From Terriglobales bacterium (GTDB lineage: Bacteria > Acidobacteriota > Terriglobia > Terriglobales > Acidobacteriaceae), in the NCBI GenBank assembly GCA_035457425.1, contig DATIBR010000143.1:1-33523 (forward strand): a stretch of DNA of 33,523 nucleotides, in the 5' to 3' direction. The notes below the pieces were generated by a model. It did not search any database. It saw nothing but the letters and a program-made list of their open reading frames with translations, and was not told where the DNA came from. This document shows positions 7,571 to 14,557 of this stretch, in pieces. Position 1 is the stretch's first letter. Every line of letters starts with the position of its first letter. A program made the translations under genes and the position numbers.

Positions 7571-7655
7571 AAAGTCCAACGCAGAGACGCCGAGCACGCG
7601 GAGGATTCAAGGAAGAAGTACCTGCTCGGCGTCCTCTGCGCCTCGGCGTTAGATT
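7571..7655. repeat. inverted degenerate 7-9 base repeats between mce and tsaB
   Basis: The left part reads AACGCAG, AGACGCCG, AGCACGCGG (about 7579-7602). The right part reads CTCGGCG, TCCTCTGCG, CCTCGGCG, TT (about 7624-7650). Reverse-complementing the right part gives AACGCCGAGGCGCAGAGGACG, a match to the left with one inserted unit. It begins within about 10 bases of the mce stop and reaches the tsaB start. Confidence 0.65.
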
Positions 7656-7658
7656 TTT

Positions 7659-8066
7659 TCAAACTCCTTGCGGCGGATCTTCACACAGTTCCAGCAGCAC
7701 GCCGCCGGTCGACGACGGGTGCAGGAAGACATACAGATGTCCCCCCGCGCCGACCTTGATCTCTTCCGTGATGAACTTCGCGCCCGTCTTCTTCAGCCGC
7801 TCGACCGTCCCGGCCAGGTCGGCCACGCGCAGCGCTACGTGGTGCAGCCCTTCGCCGCGCTTCGCGATGAAGCGCCCCACCGGCGAATCGGCCTCGGTGG
7901 CCTCGAGCAGCTCGATGCGGCTCTCGCCCACCGGCAGCATCGCGACCTTCACCTTCTCGTGCGCCACCACCTCTTCGCCCACGACCTCGAGCCCGAGCGC
8001 GCGGTAGAACGCCTTCGCCTGCTCCAGCGACTTCACCGCGATGCCGAGATGATCGATCTCCGCCAT
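7659..8066 (-). CDS. mce: methylmalonyl-CoA epimerase
   Basis: This 135-residue VOC-fold protein starts MAEIDHLGIAVKSLEQA. Metal ligands are placed as in the family: H6 in DHLGIAV, E52 in RIELLEA, H76 in GLHHVALRV and E126 in LLELCED. It interconverts (R)- and (S)-methylmalonyl-CoA, supplying the mutase in propionate and branched-chain breakdown. The ATG at 8064-8066 is preferred: AGAAGG lies 10 bases upstream; an in-frame GTG two codons earlier is possible. It follows meaB by 15 bases, which strongly supports the role; the mutase itself is outside the window. Confidence 0.92.
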   Translation of the reverse strand: MAEIDHLGIAVKSLEQAKAFYRALGLEVVGEEVVAHEKVKVAMLPVGESRIELLEATEADSPVGRFIAKRGEGLHHVALRVADLAGTVERLKKTGAKFITEEIKVGAGGHLYVFLHPSSTGGVLLELCEDPPQGV

Positions 8067-8081
8067 CAACACCCTGCCTTC

Positions 8082-9044
8082 TTATTCCCGGGGCTTCTTC
8101 ACGGAACCCACGATCTCTTCCACCAGCGCGTACGGGTCGCGCTTGTGCTCGGCGACCTCGGCGGCCAGCTTCCCCAGCTGCCCGTCGCCCAACTGCTCGC
8201 GCAGCAGGCGCTCCATCAGCGCCTCGCGCAGCATCTCGAGCAGGCGCTCGCGCCAGTTCTCGGCGCGCTTCTTCGCCGCCAGCCCCGCCTTGGACTGGAA
8301 CTTCTCATACTCCGCGATGGCGGCGGCGAGCTCGCCGATGCCCTGACCTTCGCTCGCGACCGTCTTCACGATGGGCGGCGTCCAGTTGTCCTTGCGGATG
8401 GCGAGCGTCTGCATCGCGCGGATCTCGCGCTCCACGCGCTCCGCGCCCTCGCGGTCGCTCTTGTTGATCACGAAGACGTCGGCGATCTCCATGATGCCGG
8501 CCTTGATGGTCTGCACGTCGTCGCCCATGCCGGGCACCAGGATGACTACGGTGACGTCGGCGAGCCGCACGATGTCGATCTCGTCCTGCCCGACGCCCAC
8601 CGTTTCGACCAGCACCACGTCTTTGCCGGCGGCGTCGAGCACCGAGGTCACGTCCGCGGTGGTGCGCGCCAGCCCGCCGAGGAAGCCGCGCGTCGCCATC
8701 GAGCGGATGAAGATGCCTTGGTCGGCATGATGCGCCTGCATCCGGATGCGGTCGCCCAGGATGGCGCCGCCGGTGTAGGGCGACGTGGGGTCCACCGCGA
8801 CGATGCCGATGGTTTTGCCCGCCTTGCGGTACTCGCGCGCGAGCTGGTCGACGAGCGTGCTCTTGCCCGCGCCCGGCGCGCCCGTCAGTCCGATCACGCG
8901 CGCTTTGCCGGAGTGTGGGAACAGCGCCTTCAGCAGCTCGACCGAGTCGGCCTCGCGGTTCTCGATCGAGGTGATGGCGCGCGCCAGCGCGCGCACCTCG
9001 CCCTCGCGGATGCGCGAGACCCAGTCCTGGAGATGGGAGGCCAT
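8082..9044 (-). CDS. meaB: methylmalonyl-CoA mutase-associated GTPase MeaB
   Basis: This 320-residue G3E GTPase is a chaperone that gates cobalamin loading and protects methylmalonyl-CoA mutase. The P-loop GAPGAGKST starts at G55. Other motifs are VAVDPTSPYTGGAILGDRIRM, the switch region IRSMATRGFLGGLA, VLVETVGVGQDE and the guanine-specificity motif NKSD. The C-terminal helical tail (AENWRERLLEMLREALMERLL) is the dimerisation arm. It is co-oriented with mce, 15 bases apart. A TACACT hexamer lies 9 bases before the ATG and there is no Shine-Dalgarno, so the transcript may be leaderless. Confidence 0.95.
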   Translation of the reverse strand: MASHLQDWVSRIREGEVRALARAITSIENREADSVELLKALFPHSGKARVIGLTGAPGAGKSTLVDQLAREYRKAGKTIGIVAVDPTSPYTGGAILGDRIRMQAHHADQGIFIRSMATRGFLGGLARTTADVTSVLDAAGKDVVLVETVGVGQDEIDIVRLADVTVVILVPGMGDDVQTIKAGIMEIADVFVINKSDREGAERVEREIRAMQTLAIRKDNWTPPIVKTVASEGQGIGELAAAIAEYEKFQSKAGLAAKKRAENWRERLLEMLREALMERLLREQLGDGQLGKLAAEVAEHKRDPYALVEEIVGSVKKPRE

Positions 9045-9053
9045 GAACTGGTC

Positions 9054-9059
9054 AGTGTA
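9054..9059 (-). promoter_or_regulatory. -10-like TACACT before meaB
   Basis: On the minus strand TACACTGACC is followed after five more bases by the meaB ATG (gap of 9 after the hexamer). The same TAnA[A/C]TGACC string precedes fabF and lpxB. Confidence 0.4.
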
Positions 9060-9110
9060 AATGATGGTGGACGCACCGTCAGGCTCGTGGAATAGTTCGG
9101 GACGGAGGGA

Positions 9111-9431
9111 ATGGTGAGGACCTTTCCGAGAGAGTTAGCCGAATTCCGAGAGATTGTTGAAGCGCGCGGGAAGCAGCTCCGGACTATGTCTTTCTCTCAA
9201 TTAGTCGGGCTGAAGGATAGGCCGACAGAGTACCTAAAGGTTCAGTCCCGCGAAGCCACAATCGATATCATCATCTTGTCTTCAGAGTCTCAGCCGGATG
9301 CGCTTCGTGTGGTCGTGCAAGGGTTCCTAGGACAGCGAGTGGGCAAGAGCGTGGCCCTCGATGGATTCCACAAGCATCGCGACGGTACGGTGCGCCCGAT
9401 GAGTGCCAGCGAACTGTGCCAGTTCGACTAA
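9111..9431 (+). CDS. hypothetical protein, low-GC orphan
   Basis: I do not recognise this 106-residue protein. It starts MVRTFPRELAEFREIVEARGK, has a predicted helix followed by strands (ATIDIIILSSESQPDALRVVVQGFL), and ends ASELCQFD. No signal peptide, membrane segment or catalytic motif is visible. A GGAGGGA stretch directly before the ATG is a possible ribosome binding site, though close. It lies alone on the plus strand between divergent meaB and convergent acyl-CoA dehydrogenase. GC content is low for the window: 29 of 60 bases at 9181-9240. Low GC and isolation suggest a recent arrival, but there is no mobile element next to it. Coding status is likely, not certain. Confidence 0.55.
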   Translation: MVRTFPRELAEFREIVEARGKQLRTMSFSQLVGLKDRPTEYLKVQSREATIDIIILSSESQPDALRVVVQGFLGQRVGKSVALDGFHKHRDGTVRPMSASELCQFD

Positions 9432-9440
9432 GCCGGTTAC

Positions 9441-10583
9441 CTATCCCTTGAGCAGCTGCCTTGCGATCACCAGCCGCTGGATCTCGCTGGTGCCCTCGCC
9501 GATGGTGCACAGCTTGACGTCGCGGTAGAACTTCTCCGCCGGGTAGTCCTTGATGAAGCCGTAGCCGCCGTGGATCTGGACACTCTCGTTGGCGCAGCGC
9601 ACCGCGACCTCCGAGGTGTACAGCTTCGCCATGGAGGACTCGAGCGTGGTCTTCATGCCCTTGTCCTTCATGTCGGCGGCGCGCATGGTGAGCAGCCGCG
9701 CGGCCTCGATCTCGGTGGCCATGTCGGCCAGCTTCCACTGGATGGCCTGGAACTCCGAGATGGCCTTGCCGAACTGCTTGCGCTGCTGCGAGTACTTGAG
9801 CGCCGACTCGTACGCGCCCTGCGCCATGCCCAACCCGAGCGCCGCGATCGAGATGCGTCCGCCGTCGAGCACGCGCATCGCGTCCACGAAGCCGTCGCCT
9901 TCCTTGCCGCACAGCGCCTCGGCCGGCACCCAGCAGTCTTCGAAGATGAGTTCGCTCGTGTCCGACGCGCGCAGCCCCAGCTTGTTCTCCTTCTTCCCCG
10001 CGCGAAAACCTTTGGTCCCTTTGTCCACGATGAAGGCAGAGAGGCCGTGCGTGTGCGCCGTCTTGTCGGTCACGGCGATCACCACCGCGCAGTCGGCGTA
10101 GTGGCCGTTGGTGATGAATGTCTTGGTGCCGTTCAGCACCCAGCCTTTGTCTTTCTTCACCGCGGTCATGCGCGCGGAGCCGGCGTCGGAGCCCGAGCCC
10201 GGCTCGGTCAACCCCCACGCGCCGATGAACTCGCCGGTCGCCAGCTTCGGGATGTACTTCTTCCGCTGCGCGTCGTTGCCGGCGATGAAGATGTGGTTCG
10301 AGCACAGCGAGGTGTGCGCCGCCACGATGATGCCGACCGAGCCGTCGATGCGCGACAGCTCTTCGATCGCGATCACGTACTCCACGTAGCCCAGCCCCGA
10401 GCCGCCGAGCTCCGCCGGGAAGATCACGCCCATCAGCCCGAGCTTGCCGAGCTCCTTGACGGTCTCCATCGGGAAGCGCGACTCCTCGTCCCACTTCATC
10501 ACGTTGGGCAGGATCTCGCGCTCGGCGAACTCACGCACGCTCTTGCGCAGCTGTAGCTGCTCGTCGTTCAACTGGAAATCCAA
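9441..10583 (-). CDS. acyl-CoA dehydrogenase (short-chain type)
   Basis: This 380-residue flavoenzyme oxidises acyl-CoA to trans-2-enoyl-CoA and passes electrons to ETF. It has the family order: [20 protein letters not shown], the FAD motif [17 protein letters not shown], then [32 protein letters not shown], and a C terminus [20 protein letters not shown]. The catalytic Glu is E363 in [12 protein letters not shown]. Length and the EGT motif fit short-chain or butyryl-CoA dehydrogenases; the exact chain length cannot be read. The start is TTG at 10581-10583 with GGAG seven bases upstream. With the hydroxybutyryl-CoA dehydrogenase at 31778 it could serve beta-oxidation, but they are far apart. 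Confidence 0.93.
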   Translation of the reverse strand: MDFQLNDEQLQLRKSVREFAEREILPNVMKWDEESRFPMETVKELGKLGLMGVIFPAELGGSGLGYVEYVIAIEELSRIDGSVGIIVAAHTSLCSNHIFIAGNDAQRKKYIPKLATGEFIGAWGLTEPGSGSDAGSARMTAVKKDKGWVLNGTKTFITNGHYADCAVVIAVTDKTAHTHGLSAFIVDKGTKGFRAGKKENKLGLRASDTSELIFEDCWVPAEALCGKEGDGFVDAMRVLDGGRISIAALGLGMAQGAYESALKYSQQRKQFGKAISEFQAIQWKLADMATEIEAARLLTMRAADMKDKGMKTTLESSMAKLYTSEVAVRCANESVQIHGGYGFIKDYPAEKFYRDVKLCTIGEGTSEIQRLVIARQLLKG

Positions 10584-10653
10584 CGGAGACTCCTGCGGAC
10601 ACCGCGGACCGCGGTGGGATAGGAACCCACGGTTATAACACGCTGGTAAAAGC

Positions 10654-10813
10654 AGTCGCTAGTCGCTCGCTGCTCGTCGCTGGGGTTTCGGGCGGCAGTC
10701 GCCAGTCGCTAGCGGCTGGTCGCCAGGGTTTCGCGGAAATGAAAAGCCCTCCTATGAGGAGGGCTTTTCGTCTTTCGATTCTTCCCTAGCGACTAGCGAC
10801 TGACGACAGCGAC
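10654..10813. repeat. inverted heptanucleotide arrays flanking a terminator
   Basis: The left array starts AGTCGCT, AGTCGCT (10654-10667) and decays through CGCTGCTCGTCGCT and CAGTCGCCAGTCGCTAG. The right array is TAGCGAC, TAGCGAC, TGACGAC, AGCGAC (10787-10813), the reverse complement of the left. Between them lies a perfect terminator hairpin. The right array ends 2 bases from the stop of the receiver gene (10816-10818). Confidence 0.8.
10742..10768 (-). terminator. Rho-independent terminator behind the receiver gene
   Basis: AAAAGCCCTCC, loop TATGA, GGAGGGCTTTT is a perfect 11-base inverted repeat. Its flanking A and T tracts let it act on both strands. It most likely ends the receiver-domain gene. 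Confidence 0.9.
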
Positions 10814-10815
10814 TT

Positions 10816-11226
10816 CTACGCCACCGCGCCTTCCGCGGCGGTCGTGCCGAGCGCGCTGATCTTCGCGCTGTCGGGCTTGGCGAGCATCTCGGCGACCTTG
10901 TCCACCAGTTGCTGCGCGCCGTCGGCCTTCACGTGCAGGCCGTTGACCAGCTTGAGCGCCGCTTCCGGCGGCCACCAGTACGCGCCGCACAGCATGAGGA
11001 TGGGCACGTCGGGCCGCAGCGTGCGCATGCGCAGCGCGACTTCGCCGCCGTACACCTCGCGCGCCCGGTAGTCGAGCACGATGAGGTCGAGCTCCGATTG
11101 CACGAACAGTTCGAGGGCGCGCTTGCCGCTCGCGGTGGAAAGCACGTTGTGACCGGCGGATCGCAGCGCGGCAGTCCACTTCTCCAGCAGGACCGGGTTG
11201 CAATCGACGCAGAGTACCTTCGCCAT
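10816..11226 (-). CDS. atypical response-regulator receiver domain protein
   Basis: This 136-residue single-domain receiver starts MAKVLCVDCNPVLLEKW. The phospho-acceptor D52 is in DLIVLDYR. Of the acidic pair only D8 remains, the second place being C9. The Ser/Thr of strand 4 is replaced (MLCGAYWW, C80-G81), and the conserved Lys is K100 in HVKADG without the usual Pro. No output domain follows; the tail ISALGTTAAEGAVA is low-complexity. With these changes, normal phosphotransfer is doubtful and it may be a pseudo-receiver. GGAGG six bases before the ATG fixes the start. It stands alone, with no kinase nearby. Confidence 0.75.
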   Translation of the reverse strand: MAKVLCVDCNPVLLEKWTAALRSAGHNVLSTASGKRALELFVQSELDLIVLDYRAREVYGGEVALRMRTLRPDVPILMLCGAYWWPPEAALKLVNGLHVKADGAQQLVDKVAEMLAKPDSAKISALGTTAAEGAVA

Positions 11227-11328
11227 CAGGAGCCTCCAGGGGCCAGATCCTGAACGTTCCAGGAACTACTCTGCCTAAGATGCAATCCGGGGGCCGAGCG
11301 CGGGGCGAAAAGTGCCGTTGATAGCTGT

Positions 11329-11595
11329 CTAGTTACCTCGTCCGAGCAGGCGCCGCACCAGCCACACCGGCGCCACCAGCACGTGCAGCGGGTTCCTCAC
11401 CGTAGCCGGCTGGTTCCCCTCGATCAAGTGCCCGGTCCAGGCCAGCGCGAACGCTGCCGGGATGAGCAGCAGCGCGATGCCCCAGTGGAACCACACCACG
11501 ATCAGCGACGAGAAGCCCACCGGGATGGCCAGCATGTGGAGGGCTCGGTTTACTGGATGGTTATGAGCGTTGTCGTAACTCGCGTACCAGCTCAT
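11329..11595 (-). CDS. short Mpo1-like (DUF962) membrane protein
   Basis: This 88-residue protein begins MSWYASYDNAHNHPVNRALH, then LAIPVGFSSLIVVWFHWG and ends in GHLIEGNQPATVRNPLHV. The H-x-x-x-N-x-x-x-H opening, the G-H-x-x-E-G-N motif and the Pro-Ala pair match the DUF962/Mpo1 family (iron dioxygenases of 2-hydroxy fatty acids in yeast). Candidate metal ligands are H11, H13 or H20, and H56. It is shorter than the yeast protein, with about two membrane segments. A GGAGG lies 13 bases upstream, which is far. Neighbours give no hint; enzymatic activity in this short form is inference. Confidence 0.7.
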   Translation of the reverse strand: MSWYASYDNAHNHPVNRALHMLAIPVGFSSLIVVWFHWGIALLLIPAAFALAWTGHLIEGNQPATVRNPLHVLVAPVWLVRRLLGRGN

Positions 11596-11664
11596 CGGTA
11601 AATTTGGGCCTCCGGGAGCAAAAAAGACTCGCTAGTGTACCGGGTTCTTCGGAAAGCGCAACCA

Positions 11665-12714
11665 CTAGGCCCGTAGGGTCGCCGCCAGCAACTCCAGCGC
11701 GCGCTCGCACGCGGCCCGGTCCACGTCCAGGTGCGTGACGAAGCGCAGCGACTGCGCGCTCGTCGCCGGATTCACCAGCAGCCCGCGCTCGGCGAGCTTG
11801 CGCGAAAGCTCCGCCGCCGTCCCAAACTTCGCGTCGATCTCGAACACCACGATGTTGGTCTGCGGCGGATTGGGGATGGTCACGCCCGGGATCTTCGCCA
11901 GACCCTCCGCCAGGAACCGAGCGTTCGCGTGGTCGTCTTTCAGGCGCTTCGGCATCTCCTCCAGCGCAAGCAGTCCCGCAGCTGCGAGGATGCCGGCCTG
12001 CCGCATGCCTCCGCCGAGCGCCTTGCGCACCGAGCGCGCGCGCGCGATGAACTCGCGGCTGCCGGCCAGCATCGACCCCACCGGCGCCCCGAGTCCCTTC
12101 GACAGGCAGAACATCACGGAGTCCGCCTTGCCCGCGACCTCGCGCACCGGCTTGCCCAGCGCCTCGGCAGCATTGAAGATGCGCGCGCCATCGAGATGCA
12201 CCGGGATCCCGGCTGCGCGCGCGCGCTCGCAGATCTCGTCCGCCACCGCCTGCGGATACACCACGCCGCCCGCCATGTTGTGCGTGTTCTCGATCGCGAT
12301 CAGCCCGGTCTGCGCGAACGCGTAGTGCTTCGCGCGGATGCGCGGCGCGATCATCTCCCACGTCAGGATGCCGTCCGCCGTCGGGATGGTCCGCGTGATG
12401 CACCCGGAGAACGCGCCGATCATCGCCATCTCCCAGTCCAGGATGTGCGCGCGCGCGTCGCAGATCACCTCCTGCCCGTGGTGCGTGTGCAGCTTGATGG
12501 CGATCTGGTTCCCCATCGTCCCGCTGGGGACGAAGATGGCCGCTTCCCTGCCCAGCACCTCGGCCGCGCGCTGCTCCAGCCGGTTGACCGTCGGGTCTTC
12601 CGCATAGACGTCGTCGCCGACCTCGGCCTCCGCCATCGCGCGCCGCATTGCCGGCGTCGGCTTGGTCACGGTGTCGGACCGCAGATCGATGACGGGCGCG
12701 GGCTGCGAAGTCAC
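11665..12714 (-). CDS. ltaE: low-specificity L-threonine aldolase
   Basis: This 349-residue PLP enzyme cleaves threonine or allo-threonine to glycine and acetaldehyde. It starts [20 protein letters not shown] and has [30 protein letters not shown], and [10 protein letters not shown]. The PLP-binding motif is [16 protein letters not shown] with K206 as Schiff-base lysine, and [12 protein letters not shown] carries the pyridine-nitrogen Asp. The length is normal. The start used is GTG at 12712-12714; no strong Shine-Dalgarno is seen. It is a single gene whose 5' side borders the TGTCATCCCGAGCG-type repeats. Confidence 0.95.
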   Translation of the reverse strand: MTSQPAPVIDLRSDTVTKPTPAMRRAMAEAEVGDDVYAEDPTVNRLEQRAAEVLGREAAIFVPSGTMGNQIAIKLHTHHGQEVICDARAHILDWEMAMIGAFSGCITRTIPTADGILTWEMIAPRIRAKHYAFAQTGLIAIENTHNMAGGVVYPQAVADEICERARAAGIPVHLDGARIFNAAEALGKPVREVAGKADSVMFCLSKGLGAPVGSMLAGSREFIARARSVRKALGGGMRQAGILAAAGLLALEEMPKRLKDDHANARFLAEGLAKIPGVTIPNPPQTNIVVFEIDAKFGTAAELSRKLAERGLLVNPATSAQSLRFVTHLDVDRAACERALELLAATLRA

Positions 12715-12760
12715 GTAAGAACTTCTACCAGAATCGATTTCCCGTGACTACCACATCGCT

Positions 12761-12845
12761 GCTCCCCCCACACTGTCATCCCGAGCGAAGCGCGAGTCCG
12801 CCGCGGTCCGCCGCGGACGAGCGCGAGTCGAGGGACCACGCCTTG
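12761..12845 (+). repeat. TGTCATCCCGAGCGAAG repeat, copy 1
   Basis: This runs GCTCCCCC..CACTGTCATCCCGAGCG, then GC-rich CCGCCGCGGTCCGCCGCGG, and ends GAGGGACCACGCCTTG. It is a direct repeat of copy 2 (12885-12965) and inverted to copy 3 (13266-13320). The 248-base gap between ltaE and the GIY-YIG gene holds these two copies and a short spacer, no gene. Confidence 0.85.
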
Positions 12846-12884
12846 TGCCACTATCTGTGACCACCCTCACTGCATAAGAATCTC

Positions 12885-12965
12885 GCTCCCCCACACTGTC
12901 ATCCCGAGCGAAGCGCGACTCCGCCGTGGTCCGCCGCGGCGGACGAGTCAAGGGACTACGCCTTG
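12885..12965 (+). repeat. TGTCATCCCGAGCGAAG repeat, copy 2
   Basis: Nearly the same as copy 1 over about 80 bases, with CGACTCCGCCGTGG in the middle. It ends AAGGGACTACGCCTTG, where the last TTG is the start codon of the GIY-YIG gene and AAGGGA is its only plausible ribosome binding site. Confidence 0.85.
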
Positions 12966-13316
12966 CAAAAAGAGCACGTCTACTACGTCTACATCCTAGC
13001 CAGCGCCGCGCGCGTGCTCTACATCGGCATGACCAGCGGCTTGCCCCGCCGCATCTGGAAGCATCAGCACAAAAACTACCCCGGATTCACCTCGCACTTC
13101 CACTTTCGCCGGCTGGTGTATTACGAGATGTACGACCGCGTCGATCGCGCGATCGCGCGCGAGAAGCAGCTCAAGCGCTGGCGGCGCGAGAAGAAGATCT
13201 GGTTGATCGAGCGTGCGAATCCTGACTGGACCGACCTGAGCCTGGACTGGTTCAAGGAAGAACCGAGGCTTGGTCTTTCGACTCCGGCCGCCGTTGGCGG
13301 CCTTCGCTCGGGATGA
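12963..13316 (+). CDS. GIY-YIG nuclease family protein (YhbQ/UPF0213-like)
   Basis: This 117-residue protein is a single GIY-YIG domain. The motif is YYVYIL (8-12) and LYIGMT (20-22), with catalytic R30 in LPRRIWKH and E55 in VYYEMYD. REKQLKRWRREKK and RANPDWTDLSLDW complete the fold. The start is TTG at 12963-12965, the last codon of a dispersed repeat. The last residues (EPRLGLSTPAAVGGLRSG) are encoded by an inverted copy of that repeat. Stand-alone proteins of this kind cut DNA, but their cellular role is unclear. It overlaps the 3' end of hemW by 65 bases, convergently. The arrangement suggests a mobile cassette. Confidence 0.9.
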   Translation: MQKEHVYYVYILASAARVLYIGMTSGLPRRIWKHQHKNYPGFTSHFHFRRLVYYEMYDRVDRAIAREKQLKRWRREKKIWLIERANPDWTDLSLDWFKEEPRLGLSTPAAVGGLRSG

Positions 13317-14490
13317 CAGGCTGGGGTTGCGGCGCGACAAACTCAGCAAAGACTTCGTTCGATAGAAGCCTTCCCGGCTCCGTCAGCCGAATGGCCTTGC
13401 CCTCGCGTTCCAACATTCCGTCCTGCACGAACTGCTCGACTACGCTCAAGAACGGCGCTAGCTCGGCTACGCCGAACTCCGCGCGCAGCTTCTCCACGTC
13501 CACGCCGCGATTCAATCGCAGCCCGAGGAAGAACGACTCTTCCAGCGCCTGCCCGCGGCTGACGCGAGCGACCGTGGCCGCTCCGACACGCGTGTAGTCT
13601 TCCAGGTTGTCGGGCGTCGCGAGGCGCACTGCGCCCTCGCGCGCACACAACATCGAGTGCGCGTCCACCCCGAACCCCAGGTACGGCTGCCTGGTCCAGT
13701 ACTTCAGGTTGTGCCGCGACTCGCTGCCGGCGCGCGCGAAGTTCGAGATCTCGTACTGCGCGATCCCCGCGGCGTTCAGCCGCTCGAGCGCCAGCTCGTA
13801 AAGCGCGGCGGTCGTCTCCTCGTCCGGGACGTGATGCGCGTGGTAGCGCGCGCCGCCGGCGATCAGTTCCCGGCCCAGCCGCGAGTCGTCGTCGACTTCC
13901 AGCATGTACACGCTCGCGTGCGGCACGCCGGTCGCGATGGTCTCAGCCAGCGACTGCTCCCACGAATCCGGCGTCTGGTGCGGCAGCCCGGCGATGAGGT
14001 CGAGCGAGAGGTTCTCGATGCCGGCCGCGCGCAGCCGCGCGATGTCGGCGAGCGCGATGGCGCGCGTGTGCAGCCGCCCGACCGCGCGCGCTTCCTCATC
14101 GACGAACGACTGCACGCCCAGGCTCACGCGGTTCACGCCGCACTCGCGCAGCGTCGCCAGCAGCGGCTCGCTCAGCGTCCCTGGCGCGACCTCCACGGTG
14201 ATCTCCGCATTCGTCGCGACCTCGAACACCCGACGCACCGCCTCGAACATCCGCCGTAACTGCTCCGGCGCGAGCACCGACGGCGTCCCGCCGCCGAGAT
14301 ACACCGAATCCACGGCGCGCTGGAACTCTCCGCCCGCATCGGTGGCCATCTGCTCGGCGCGCGCGATATCCGCGCAGACCCGTCCCACGTACTCATCGAA
14401 CCGCGCCGCCGAGAACACGTCCGACGCGAAATTGCAGAACGAGCACTTCGTCCGGCAGAACGGCACCGAGATGTAAAGGCCCAGGGCCAT
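13252..14490 (-). CDS. hemW: radical SAM heme chaperone HemW
   Basis: This 412-residue protein starts MALGLYISVPFCRTKCSFCNF, with the radical-SAM cysteines C12, C16 and C19 spaced as in HemW. Further motifs are VYLGGGTPSVL, VEVAPGTL, RVSLGVQSF, LDLIAGLPHQTPDSW, YEISNFARAGSESRHNLKYW and YLGFGVDAHS. HemW binds heme and delivers it to respiratory proteins; it is often mislabelled coproporphyrinogen oxidase. After EVFAEFVAPQPQP the family ends, and the last 20 or so residues (VIPSEGRQRRPESKDQ) are read through a dispersed repeat. The start chosen is ATG at 14488-14490, with TACAAT 6 bases upstream. Confidence 0.93.
   Translation of the reverse strand: MALGLYISVPFCRTKCSFCNFASDVFSAARFDEYVGRVCADIARAEQMATDAGGEFQRAVDSVYLGGGTPSVLAPEQLRRMFEAVRRVFEVATNAEITVEVAPGTLSEPLLATLRECGVNRVSLGVQSFVDEEARAVGRLHTRAIALADIARLRAAGIENLSLDLIAGLPHQTPDSWEQSLAETIATGVPHASVYMLEVDDDSRLGRELIAGGARYHAHHVPDEETTAALYELALERLNAAGIAQYEISNFARAGSESRHNLKYWTRQPYLGFGVDAHSMLCAREGAVRLATPDNLEDYTRVGAATVARVSRGQALEESFFLGLRLNRGVDVEKLRAEFGVAELAPFLSVVEQFVQDGMLEREGKAIRLTEPGRLLSNEVFAEFVAPQPQPVIPSEGRQRRPESKDQASVLP
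13266..13320 (-). repeat. TGTCATCCCGAGCGAAG repeat, copy 3 (inverted)
   Basis: On the minus strand it reads CCTGTCATCCCGAGCGAAGG, a palindromic CCGCCAACGGCGG middle, then GAGTCGAAAGACCAAGCCT. The ends match copies 1 and 2. It supplies the C terminus of both the GIY-YIG protein and HemW. Confidence 0.8.
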
Positions 14491-14496
14491 CGAATC

Positions 14497-14502
14497 ATTG
14501 TA
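14497..14502 (-). promoter_or_regulatory. -10-like TACAAT before hemW
   Basis: On the minus strand TACAAT, six bases, then the hemW ATG (14488-14490). No Shine-Dalgarno fits in between; a leaderless transcript is suggested. Confidence 0.45.
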
Positions 14503-14537
14503 CCGGCGCGTTACCGGCTGCCGGCTCGCGCATCGAA

Positions 14538-14543
14538 TAGAAT
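14538..14543 (+). promoter_or_regulatory. -10-like TAGAAT before fabF
   Basis: TAGAATGACC is followed by the fabF ATG, 14 bases after the hexamer. It is the divergent partner of the hemW hexamer at 14497-14502; no clear -35 is seen. Confidence 0.4.
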
Positions 14544-14557
14544 GACCGCCTCCTCTC

